A stretch of 64,000 nucleotides of DNA. Source: Circinella minor (taxonomy: Eukaryota > Mucoromycota > Mucoromycetes > Mucorales > Lichtheimiaceae). The stretch is from NCBI GenBank assembly GCA_016758965.1, contig JAEPRB010000027.1:124001-188000 (forward strand), given 5' to 3'. This document shows, piece after piece, positions 43,701 to 54,545 of this stretch. Position 1 is the first letter of the stretch; the number at the start of each line of letters is the position of its first letter. The position numbers were made by a program, and so were the translations under genes. The notes under the pieces are model-generated. The model ran no database searches and was not told where the DNA came from. It saw only the letters and a list, made by a program, of their open reading frames with translations.

Positions 43701-44049
43701 CGTCTACTTGGTCGAAATCCAATGTCCCGATTCTGCTCTTGGTGGTATCTACTCTGTTCTTAACCGTCGTCGTGGTATGGTCTTCTCTGAAGAACAACGT
43801 CCTGGTACCCCCTTGATGAACATCAAGGCCTATATGCCCGTCAACGAATCATTCGGTTTCACCGCTGATTTGCGTGCCGCTACCGCTGGTCAAGCTTTCC
43901 CTCAAGCTGTCTTTGACCATTGGCAAGCCATGACTGGTAACCCCTTGGAAGAAGGTAACAAGGTTTACGATATCATCCGTAGCGTCCGTACCAGAAAGGG
44001 TCTTGTTCCAGATATTCCTGGTCTTGACAAGTACTACGATAAGCTTTAA
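40765..44049 (+). CDS. EEF2: Translation elongation factor eEF2 (first exon uncertain)
   Basis: Secure exons 41118-41150, 41307-41556, 41666-41910 and 42049-44049 join in phase, coding 842 residues from [11 protein letters not shown] onward. GTPase motifs AHVDHGKST (G1), DSPGHVDF (G3) and NKID (G4) are visible. The diphthamide region [15 protein letters not shown] and C-terminal KYYDKL are intact. eEF2 drives ribosomal translocation. ATG 40765 has a good context and an adjacent GTACGT donor, but ATGG joined to AACTTT is out of frame. Two bases are missing to make the usual M-V-N-F start, so the true first exon (or a tiny extra exon) is unresolved. Codon use is the most optimised in the window, which also opens a spurious 591-codon frame on the other strand. 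Confidence 0.95.
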
Positions 44050-45452
44050 ATTATTTTCCCTGTTTCATTTCAACCATAATTTATTTAAAGCGATTCGTTT
44101 ATTATATTACTACTTTTTTTTATCCCTTTCTCACAAGATACAGACAATCATTATCACCTTAACTTAGAATCTGTGAATATTGCATATTACAACAATGATA
44201 AAGTTATTTTCCGTTTTCTCGATTTAAAAACAAATTGTTGTTTATATGTTTTATGATTTTGTTTTTATTGCTGTGTTTTTTGTGGGGAAAAAAGAAATGA
44301 ATTAAATTATTATTGTTGGAATGTTTGATATAATTTTTGTACTTGGGATGGTTTTTGGAGGAAATGAAATCAGCTATAGTATTTTTCTATCTCTGTTAAA
44401 TTTAAACAAACTTACGAGAAGTACAGTATGCAGAATTTGGTTAAGGGTAAGTTATACAAAAAAAAAAATAAGGGTCTGTGTGTACCTGTTTATAAAAAGC
44501 ATCCTTTGTTATTTGAAAACTAATAAATTTGTGGTTACATTTATGCAAAAAGTTATATTTATATAAAATGATATAAAAATAATCTTCTTCATTGGTGAAC
44601 AATTGATATCAAAAATATCATTACCTTGAACTACCATCAATACTGCTATTTCTACTATTACTACTTATCACAGTTAATATTATATTTCATGAAGATTACG
44701 TGTTTTTTAAAAAACAAAACCAGCAAGTCTGCTCCTTTTTTTTTTTTCCAACCTTTCATGTTACACTACATCCACCGCAATAGCGAAAAAAAAAAACCCA
44801 TCCTCTCTAAACGATTTTTTTTTTGGATGAATAGTCATTTAGCATAATGTATTTGATAGCAGATCGTTGAATTATTGTACGTAGCAACAGAAAGGAGAAA
44901 AAAGTGCCATAAATTGAATTCTTATTTAAGGCTGTAAGTCGTCATGAAGGAAGTTACACTTGGCGTTTTTTATGCATCTTGAGAAACTATCCAAACTAGA
45001 CCTATTTAATACAATGCAACATACTACGTATTACGTACGTATGCGTAAAAAGGTACAGTATTAAGATTGAAGGAGACAGTAATAAAGGCAACAGTAACTC
45101 TGAAAACAATCCACTCATTTGGCTTTTTATTTTTTTGGAATGGAGATATACGTATATAAATATTTCAATACTTTTTCTTCCCCTTTACTCTCTTTTCATT
45201 CCGGTTTCAATAACACAAGAATCCCCATTTTTGTTTCACACTTGATTTATATCGTTTCTCTCTTACACACTCCTCGCATTATTTGTAGTACAACTTATAC
45301 TTTGGCCAATTAAATGTATAGTATTAGCAGTATCATGATGAACAGCATTTTCACATAATAATTATATAAACAGTTGATTCTTTTTTTTTCTCATCTTGTA
45401 TCTCTTTTTATTTATTCTTTTTTCTTCTATTCATATATATAAAAAAACGATC
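44050..45452. other. Spacer between eEF2 and the MCT-like transporter
   Basis: 1.4 kb AT-rich DNA without supportable genes. The open frames 44321-44566, 44626-44847 and 45119-45313 are low-complexity and lack splice partners. A CT-rich leader precedes the transporter ATG at 45453. Confidence 0.4.
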
Positions 45453-46443
45453 ATGAACAGTAAGCATTATATGTCCACCTGTAACAATACGAACCATGTT
45501 GTTACTGAACGACATAATAATACCAACAGAGAAGCAATCGGTGGCAGTAGTGCCAAAAACGATTCCAATATTTCTCAGCGTAAGGAAGAAAAAGGTCATC
45601 TGGGTGCACCAAAAAAATTGTATCATAAACACACAGAAGAAGAACCACTGAAAGGCGCAGATGGATTAGATCCAATGGATGGAAAAAAGGCATGGGTAGT
45701 TGCATTGGCACTTACAATAGCTGGTATTTTTGTATCTTTACCGACATGTTGGTATATATTCTTTATGATGTTAATGATAGGATAACAGATATCAACATTA
45801 TTGACGTTCTCACGAATACATCATTTTTTAATTTTTATTTTTTAAAAAAAGGGGTATGAACCTTTCAACTTTTTTTTTTGTGCCCCTTGTTGAGATCCTG
45901 ATGTATATTGATTCACCTTTTTTAATTTTTGGTAGGTGTAATGCAGGATTTTTATCTTCGAAACCAAACATTTACAGGTGAACGTGTTGAAATTCAATTG
46001 ACATTTGCTGGAATGTTATTTCGAGTCTCAGCTACAGTATTCATGTTTGTTGGGACGACTGTATACCCATTTGTTGGTTTACGGGTATTGCTCTTATCTG
46101 GTATATTTCTAACAACCATTGGATTAATAACTGCTGGTTTTGCAACATCAGTAAGAAGATATACATCTATTTTATTATCAGACATGCATGGTTTTTCTTC
46201 AATTATATATATATATAATAATATATAACTATTTTATTATGTTTTTTTTTCTTCATTAGATATGGCATTTGTATTTGTCACTTAGTATATGCTGTGGGAT
46301 AGGTTTGGCTATTCTTTGTGTGGTAAGTTATCCTCGGAGAATGGGAAAAAGAATAATAGTCGTTATGGAAAGACGATTTATATACTACGTATCCAATACT
46401 GTAATTATTTTTGTCTGATGATGTATATGAATTATATAATTAC

Positions 46444-46486
<43 letters not shown>

Positions 46487-47868
46487 TTGCACTACTATTG
46501 TTACCAGGATGGTTCTCCAAACGTCTTTCAACTGCCATTGGTGTTCACCATGCGGCTTTTCGTATAACAAGTATTGCATTTCCATTTTTGATGGTTCGAG
46601 TAAATAATACTTTGGGAGTTAAATGGTAGGTAGAATTTATTATATATGTATGCATTACATGGTTATTTTATATCTCGACAATTCTACAGATTATAATGTA
46701 CCTTATAACTTGACAGTAATAATTAATAACTTTTGAATTTATTCCTTTATAAATAATAATAATTATTATTATTATAGGACATACGGTATACTCGGTATTA
46801 TTGGATTTGTTTCTACTATTGTTACCTTTCCATTTATCAAAGAACGAGACCCCAGCGATCGTATCAACAAATTAGAACGAGTAAAAAATAAGGGTATTGT
46901 TGATTGGAATATTCTTAAAAATGTCAACATGTTACTTTGGATTTTTGTTGGTCCAATTCAGTTAATTGCCGGATATATCTCATTTATTTTTATTCCATGT
47001 AAATTATTAATTTATTTATGAAGTCATTAGTGCTTTGGCAGTTGCTTTTTTTATTATTGTTTTTAGCTTTTTTAAAAAATACGCATAAATCTAATATTAT
47101 ATTTATATCTATATTATCAATTATTAATCATCCCTCATAATATGCATATAAAAATATAGCATATGCAACGTATATCGGTCTTAATGATGTTGATGGGGCA
47201 GCAATTATTGCAATTCTATCAAGTGTTGGACTTATTTCCGCAGTGGTATTTGGGTAAGTAAAAAAGAATATTATTTTTTACTTCTGGTTGTATCTTTATT
47301 ATCTAACCAAAAATATTGAAAAAAAAAATACGTGTGAAATATAGGATTTTAGCTGATAAGTTTGGAAACATCAATATATTTATTATATCCATGGTAATAG
47401 CTTCGATTTCCATATTCGCTATTTGGATGTTTGCATACTCTTTCACTACATTAGTTTTATTTGCTATTGTAAATGGAGCAGTCAATGGAACATATTTTAT
47501 CGTTTGTAAGTTTATTTTATATTTTTTTAACAATGAAACCAACAAGTGTATTGTAAGACGATCACGTACTTTCAAATATTAATTTTAAAACTTTATAATC
47601 ATTACATATATATGCCTAATATATAGCTGCTCCAGTTACATTTTGTATAATTGGAGCTGATAAATACCCTTCAGCGTTAGGATTAAAAATGGTTCCCTTT
47701 TTACTTGCTTTAGCGGGACCAACAATTGCCAATTATTTAGATTCAAGTAATCCACACGAACCATTTTTATATGTAAAAATTGTCGCTGGAGGAGGCTTTG
47801 TTATATCTGCATTACTTTCATTGATATTAAAATTTAGAATGGAAAAAAATCCATTTGCTAAAGTCTAA
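45453..47868 (+). CDS. MFS transporter, monocarboxylate-transporter (MCT) type; one exon junction off by one base
   Basis: Exons 45453-45751, 45936-46150, 46260-46322, 46486-46625, 46778-46998, 47160-47253, 47345-47505 and 47627-47868. A polar N-terminus (GADGLDPMDGKKAW) leads into twelve predicted helices. MCT-like marks are CW...GVMQDFYL after helix 1, PGWFSKRLSTAIGVHHAAF, and a central loop with KERDPSDRINKLERVKNKG. It probably moves monocarboxylates or a related solute at the plasma membrane; the substrate is unknown. Exons 2-8 join in phase. Exon 1 to exon 2 (TGTTG|GT...AG|GTGTAATG) is one base short of the expected CWGVMQDF frame and as read would stop soon after. The acceptor of exon 4 is preceded by 40 A. 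Confidence 0.8.
46445..46484. repeat. 40-base A run directly before a 3' splice site
   Basis: Forty consecutive A residues end in the acceptor AG of exon 4 of the MCT-like gene. A purine run replaces the usual pyrimidine tract. Confidence 0.9.
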
Positions 47869-49936
47869 TTAATAATCACACACATATATATGTAAAAATT
47901 TTTTGGGCATCATTGTGTCAACTTTTTTTGATCTTATAAATAATGTACGTAAAGTAATTTTATAATAAAATTATTATCAACGGCTCTCCTTTTGCCACAA
48001 TCTTAACCTGAAATGTTTTATAATTCCAAATTTGAAAAAATAATGGAATTGTTTACACCATAGTCCACCTGTTTATCTGTACAACAAAACAGTGCTGTAG
48101 CACCGCGTGAAAACACTAGTACATATCTTTTTCTCTCTTGCGAGAAAAAACTTTAAGATATGGATCAACGTGTGTTTGTATAGTTAATAAGACGGTGTTC
48201 GTACTATCTCTTTGATATTTACTACAAAGTATAAAAATTAGCTACACACAAAAACTCTTTTTAAAATGGTATCTGCACATATGTCTAAAAATGTATACAT
48301 GTATGCCATTCTTGCCATAACCAACATATTGTTGCTATGAGACTTATAAACAAAACGCGGTATAGTTATTGAGCGAACTAAAGGACATTAAATCCTTAAA
48401 CCGGTAACAAGTACTTTTTACTCTGCTTTGAGTTTGTTACACATGTGTTAATCTTTTTACGTATTGTTATTGTTATGGGAATAAGGTATGATGACTAATA
48501 GAACTTGAGTACGAAAAAAAAAAATATAGAAATACTTTGATGGCATAATTTTCAGCCATCACCCACCATCATAATGTCCATAATATGCTTTTACCTTCAT
48601 GTTGTAGAAAGAACTTGAGGCTAAATGGAAGTGTCAAGAAGAAGAGAAGCCCTTACTGTAAAATTGTATATTGTCATAATTATTATAAACATAAGATAAA
48701 ACATAATGCAATCTGATAAAAGCCGAGTTTTATGACAACAGTGACTTATCAAAGAGTTATTACAGTATTATCCTTCTTCGATGTCAGTATTGATGAAACG
48801 TAAGAATTGGCGTGGGAAACGCCGATTTTAATGCTTGATAATATAGAAGGTAGACTAAAATTAACACTATTTATTTATTATTCTAAATTGGCAATGTATT
48901 ATTACTCATACCAAAAGTGTGCGGTTTAATGATAAAGTGGGGTATAAAAGTGATTGTTTAAAAACAAAGAAAGCGCATAATTACTGAACATGCTTTGTGA
49001 TCTAAATTTTTTATGACATTGCTATAATAGGTGATCTTGTAATACCGAAGGCGTTTTTTTTTTTATTTCTCATTCATAAAAAAACATAGAAATACAAAAG
49101 TAATGAGCAGACCTTTGATATTGTAAATCAATTGGACATATATACTTACTGATTAAGTAGACCTGTGTATTAATTTTATTTTTATCAGGCCAACATCATA
49201 GGTAAAGCTCTGGCAACAACTGCTTTTTTTTTTTAGCACGTATAGTCTATTCAAATACGTGGTAATCGAATGTATGCTCAAGAGATGTAAAGAACAATCA
49301 TACTAGAGGTTACAAAAAGTCTATATTTTCATCTCGAATCAGGTCATACTAAATGAGAATTCTTTTCAGTTAACACCACTTTCGTAGTCGGTGATGACAT
49401 GACGGTTGCAAGAGTAATAAATGAAAAATAAGTACACCATCATACAATGACCTTGGTAACAAAATTTAATTCTCATCTACAAAATAACTTATTGTTTAAA
49501 GATAATCTGTGCTACTTCATTTAAAATATTCAACATAAAGATTACGTATCATCTAAATAATCTTCAATTATACTTGAAACTATAAGTCCATCCACAACTA
49601 ATGACGAATATTATAATGGAGAAGAATGTATAAAAAAAGCTGCATAAGATACTGTATTTTCTTTGCTTTATAAAGGTTGTATATAGAACATGGAAAAATT
49701 GACGCATTTACGAAATATTGCTTCAGGATATCTACATGTGTTTGTATTGTACGTAGTGCCACTTTTAACCGATGATAACACAAGATGGTGCTTGGTAACA
49801 CAGTTGATTTCTGGGATCACAAGACATTCGAAGAGACTAAATTTAAAGAGCTTTGTTATTATTATTTTACTTTCTTTTTCCACTCTACGTATTGAATGTT
49901 TTAATATTTATTTTTGACAAACAATAATAATAATCG
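47869..49936. other. Two-kilobase gene-poor spacer
   Basis: AT-rich DNA between two tandem transporter genes. A short imperfect inverted pair GGCGT...ACGCC lies near 48810-48824. Open frames (49598-49917 on both strands) lack coding character. No gene is supported. Confidence 0.4.
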
Positions 49937-52013
49937 ATGGAATACTCTTCTACAAACGTGTCTGATAATATAGATAATAATACTAAACAAGAAAACTTGG
50001 TAGCCCATAATGCACATGTTGTCAAACTTGATCCTGTAAATGACACAAACGAAAAATGTGATGAAAAGCCATATATTGATCCGGACATCCAAAAAAAGTT
50101 GGTGAGAAAACTAGATCTACGAATCGTTGCATGGTGCTCTCTTGCGCTTTTTGTAAATAACATTAATCGATATAATATGCGTAAGAGAAGAACATATTAT
50201 AATAATGGTCTTTTTATTATTATACGAGTAAGTATATCAATAGTCATGATTTACTGATCACTGCCGTTATTTTTTTTTATTATATTTATAAATATGTACA
50301 GAAAATGCTTTCATCATGGGTATGGATAAAGATTTAGATATTGATTCAGTAGCATATAATTGGGCAGTATCCATTTATTTTATTGGTTTTACTATGTATG
50401 ATATTTCAACTGCGTCCCCTTTATTATGATGAATTATGCAATTTTTTTTAACTTTTGTCTGTATTTCTATTTCTATTTTATTAAAAAAACAGATTCAAGA
50501 TACCTGGCAACATTATTGTCGCTCGATTTTCACCACGATGGATATTACCTACTGTAACCGTTCTTTGGGGAATAGTTGATTGTCTTATATCAGCTTGTCG
50601 TGATTATAGAGGTTTATTGGTAGCTAGATTCATGCTAGGCGTTGTCCAATCGGTAAACAAACAGAAATACCTACAGACTACTAAGTTTCACTATTATTAT
50701 TTTTTTCTCACTCATCTATCGACCCTATTATCACAACGAAAAATTTATAGCCATTGTATGCTGGTGCTATTTTTCTATTTGGTTGCTGGTACACTCCAAG
50801 TGAACTCGCAAAACGAGTCTCTGTTTTTGCTGCAGTTGGAATGTTGCTTAGTGGAGCTTTTGGAGGTCTTATCGCGGGTGCTATATCTGATACACTAGAA
50901 GGAGTACATGGAATAGCATCCTGGAAATGGTTATTTATTATAGAAGGGCTGGTTAGTGTAAGTGTTGGGTTGGTTGGGTTTCTACTTCTTGGTGATTATC
51001 CACATAATACAAGATGGCTCTCACCAAACGAGCGTAACGTTGCCATTCTACGAGTAAGAGGTCGAGATATCGGAAAAGCCTATTTCAAGCGTTCTAATTG
51101 GAAAACGTAAGTTTTTTTTTAAAAAAAAGGATATAGATTAAATTATTGTTTAAATTATTTTGCATAGTAATATTTTTTTTTAACTGCTTATTAACATTCT
51201 AATTTATTATCTTTTTTTTCACTTTACATTGCTTATATGATTTCTTTTAATCAAGGATACTAGAAAATATCTTGTTAAAACCATTAACTTGGTTAATGAT
51301 TATTAATTTAGCATGTCTCTTCTTTGGAATTAACCTTATGCTTAATTTTGCTATTATTCTTCGTGATAGCGGATTTTCCCCATCAGTATCTAATTATATG
51401 CTTACACCCCTCAATGGATTTGCAACAATAGTCTCTCTTGTGTTTGCTTGGACATCCGACCGAACCATGGACAGAGCATTTCATATTGCTGCATTACAAT
51501 TTTTTACAGCAATTTGGTTTTTGGTGCTTGCTGTCGTAAATAAAGGAAATAATTCAATTAGTCTTTTATTTGTTGGGGCCTATGCTACCGCAGCAAACAG
51601 TGCAGCTTCATGTCTAGGTGTTACATGGACAAACGAGATCTATGCAATTGACAATGATACAAGAGCTATTGGTATTGCATTTGTTGTAGCCGTTGCCTTT
51701 ATTATACCTAATTTTGTAAATGTCAAAACGTGGTTGGTAACAGACTCTCCAGAATTTTGTAAGTTATTAATTATATGTTGCTGTTGGTGCTGTTGTCGTT
51801 GTATATATTAAGAAATTAAGAAAATAGAAATATAGATGACAGTGTTTTAACTGAATTGCTACTTTTCTTTTTTTTGTAGGGTTAGGGAAAATAACATGCA
51901 TGGCTGTCAGTTTTGCTTCCGTAGTCTTGACAATTGTTATTTGGTTCTTAATACACAGGCAGTTCATGTTACCAAAATCTGGAAAAAAAAGTAATCACGA
52001 AGAACGTAAATAA
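49937..52013 (+). CDS. MFS transporter of the Dal5/ACS (anion:cation symporter) family
   Basis: Exons 49937-50180, 50302-50395, 50493-50652, 50751-51106, 51256-51758 and 51880-52013 join in phase to give 496 residues. A polar N-terminus ends in the family entry motif EKPYIDPDIQKKLVRKLDLRI. Helix 1 ends in NNINRYNM. Then come NAFIMGMDKDLDIDSVAYNW, FKIPGNIIVARFSPRWILPTVTVLWG, RFMLGVVQSPLYAGAIFLFGCWYTPSELAKR, and WKWLFIIEGLVSVSVGLVGFLLLGDYPHNTRWLSPNER. These match fungal permeases for allantoate, nicotinate, pantothenate and related acids; the substrate cannot be assigned. It may be a nutrient scavenger. Intron 4 and its neighbours use normal GTAAGT donors. Confidence 0.9.
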
Positions 52014-52990
52014 CATACCTATAAAAATTATACATCACCACAAGATATCGACAAAGTTTGAAATGCTAATATTTCTTAATTATATAATTGCTATTCACTT
52101 AAATTTTGACTATTCTACTACGTACACATCCTTTTTTCCATTCTTATTGTATCATTGTCACTGTAACTCGTATATATTACAATTACTATAGCTATCATTA
52201 TTTTTTTCTTACACTGTATGTATGATAAACATACGTATAATGTTATAACTTATTTTTCTTGTCATTAGTAATGGATAGATGCATAATAGTCAAGGCTTTC
52301 ATTTGTTGTTTTAAAATATTTCTTCGCTAATATGATACCTTTACAGCTGTGAAAGATGTTTATTTTGATAATTTTGTAATTAATTCTATTGTTCTTTCTT
52401 GTATCATATTGATCCCTCCACAAAATCAGAGTGCCTGTAATAAACCCAACATTTCGGATTGTCTCGTCTTTTCTACCCCAAAAAAGTAAAAATTTGAGCT
52501 TTTGATCCATTAATATATTATATTGTTTATTTGTGCCATTTATTAGAAATAGTAGTAGTACGTACAAAAATAAAAAAAAAAAAAATTATATACATTTCAA
52601 TGAACTGCTGTAAAATGGGGGGAAAAAATTCTTACCTACAATAAATAGAAAGAGTAAAATGTAATTCTTTAAAGTCTCTTTTATAATATACTATTAGTCA
52701 GTACAATAGCTTAGATCCTTTTTAAGATGTTATATGATGTCATTCGACCAATTTGTTGGAACAATTTGCTAGTGCGTAGGGTCTATTACCCCCGACATAA
52801 TATACTATGATCGTCGTTCAACTCTATTTTTTTAAATTTAAATTAGCATGTCCATATATAATACAATTTCTAGTTGTAATGTTGGCTGATGTTTAAGAAA
52901 ATTAACAACATATTTCTTACTGTGTTCCCTTAATCCATGACCATTTTTATTCAATTAAATACGGGACTTGTGTAATATTGCAGTACTTTT
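52014..52990. other. AT-rich spacer
   Basis: 3' flank of the permease gene and AT-rich DNA. The open frame at 52265-52567 on the minus strand has no recognisable features. No gene supported. Confidence 0.35.
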
Positions 52991-53268
52991 TTGCAGTAGT
53001 ACTCGGACAAGACCGTGGATTTTCCGCACGATTGACCGGATTCTATAGAGTATTACTAACTATAAAAGGTGTTTTGCAGTACTCCTTGCGGTAGTTTGCG
53101 GTACTATTCTTGCGGTAGTTTACAAATGTGCTAAAGAAAAGAAGAAAAAATATTTTATATCAACTGTTTCTCGTCATTTTCGATCATTCTATTTGAACCT
53201 TTTTTGTTTTTGGCCAGGAATAATAATAACTATATCCAGTGTTTCTTTGCTATCGCCTTGTTTTAAAT
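52991..53268 (+). repeat. Dispersed TTGCRGTAS element, copy 1
   Basis: The left part repeats TTGC(A/G)GTA(C/G)T-type units: TTGCAGTAG at 52991, TTGCAGTAC, TTGCGGTAG, TTGCGGTAC and TTGCGGTAG near 53076-53121. The core GAGTATTACTAACTATAAAAGG is shared with copies 2 and 3. The right part (from CAACTGTTTCTCGTCATTTTCG to TTTCTTTGCTATCGCCTTG) is shared only with copy 2. Copy 2 lacks a ~24-bp duplicated segment (GTTTGCGGTACTATTCTTGCGGTA) present here. Confidence 0.75.
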
Positions 53269-54017
53269 AGTTTGATACAGTCAGCCTCCAGTTTTTCCAC
53301 ATCTGAGATTTCCTGATCTTTTGTTGCAGGGTCGAAGACTTGCAACAAACGAAACTTGATGTATATTAAAATACAGCATCTCATCAATTATTCTTTGCAA
53401 GCATTTTGGGTATTTCCATATTTGGATAAAGATTCATAAGAATAATATAAAATTATAGTGTGGTTTACTCCTGATTAGCGCAACTAGCCCAAAAACCTTG
53501 ATGCAAGTTGCGATTTTATTAAGTAGAACATAGAAAGTTTCTATAATCGTGCATACCACACAACACTACTTCAGTTATCTTCTATAAATGTAGTACGATA
53601 GCCTCTTTAATATTTAATTTACGGATAAATCTAGCTTATTTAGAATTAAAGGAAGGGTGTTTCAGTATCTATTAGTCCTTGATTAAATCATCACAGCAAG
53701 TTTTCATTACGGTTCGCGCCGAACCGTTAACCCATATTCAATGAAACCAAGGATATTCCGGCACTGCCATAGCTATCAAGGAAGTCTCCTCCATACAATT
53801 CTTGCTTGGACTCCTTTTTAACTGGTAAAATAAAGAGTGAGAATCAGTTGGTCGAAAAGAATCCAATTTAAAGCAAAGTAGAGCAAATTTACAGAATAAG
53901 ATAGTTTCACAAAGTGTAAGATGGTATTTCGAATCAAGTACACAATCAACAACACATAGCACCTTTATACAAGAGATGAATGATAATGGAAATCCTATAG
54001 AAAAAAAGGAGTGAAGT
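53269..54017. other. Spacer left of the tandem array
   Basis: AT-rich, with no coding pattern. The short minus-strand frame 53738-54025 runs into the tandem repeat and is not supported. Confidence 0.35.
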
Positions 54018-54455
54018 CGCAGCAATCATGAGGGGACAGGGGAAAGTCTGAATGGTCACTCCCATTATGCAGTGATCACTATTCGACCCGATTCCTAAGA
54101 GGCACGTAGCAAAATACAGTTAGAACCTGTTAGTGAGCAAACAAAATAATAATAATAAAAAAGGGCAATGAGATATGTCGCAACAATCATGAGGGAACTG
54201 GGGAAAGTTTGAACGGTCGCCCCAGTTATGCAATGATCGTCACTCGGCCCGAATCCTAAGCGGCACGTAGCAAAACAAAGGTAGGGCCTGTTCCAAAGCA
54301 AACAGAAAAAAAAAGAGAAAACGATCCGCACAATAAGAACACGCAACAATCATGAGGGAACTGGGGAAAGTTTGAACGATTGCCCCAATTATGTAATGAT
54401 CGTTACTTGACCCGAGTCCTAAGCGGCACATAGCAAAACAAAGGTAGGATCTTAA
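54018..54455. repeat. Three-copy tandem repeat, unit about 162 bp
   Basis: Copies begin at 54018, 54179 and 54342 (periods 161 and 163). Each starts with CGCA(A/G)CAATCATGAGGG and runs about 105 conserved bases to GGCAC(G/A)TAGCAAAA. An A-rich variable tail follows, in copies 1 and 2 carrying AGCAAACA(A/G)A. Copies 2 and 3 differ by transitions only, ten of eleven in the C-to-T or G-to-A sense going from copy 2 to copy 3. It sits immediately upstream of the gene at 54546. Confidence 0.9.
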
Positions 54456-54545
54456 GTTCTCATGAGTTTACCTTGATGCCACGCAATATTTAATTTTTTT
54501 GGAAGTCACATTCAGTAAAAATTAGTAAAATAAAAATGCAACGGA

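Noticed and set aside
42022..43797. A 591-codon open frame antisense to eEF2
   Set aside because: It has Thr/Val/Asp/Ser-rich monotony with no domain. It arises because the optimised eEF2 codons leave few stops on the opposite strand.
54018..54455. The tandem repeat as a structured RNA (CTGGGG...CCCCAG hairpin), or as short conserved minus-strand peptides
   Set aside because: The hairpin pairing is broken in copy 3 without compensation and weak in copy 1. Peptide changes between copies are mostly non-synonymous, so neither reading shows selection.
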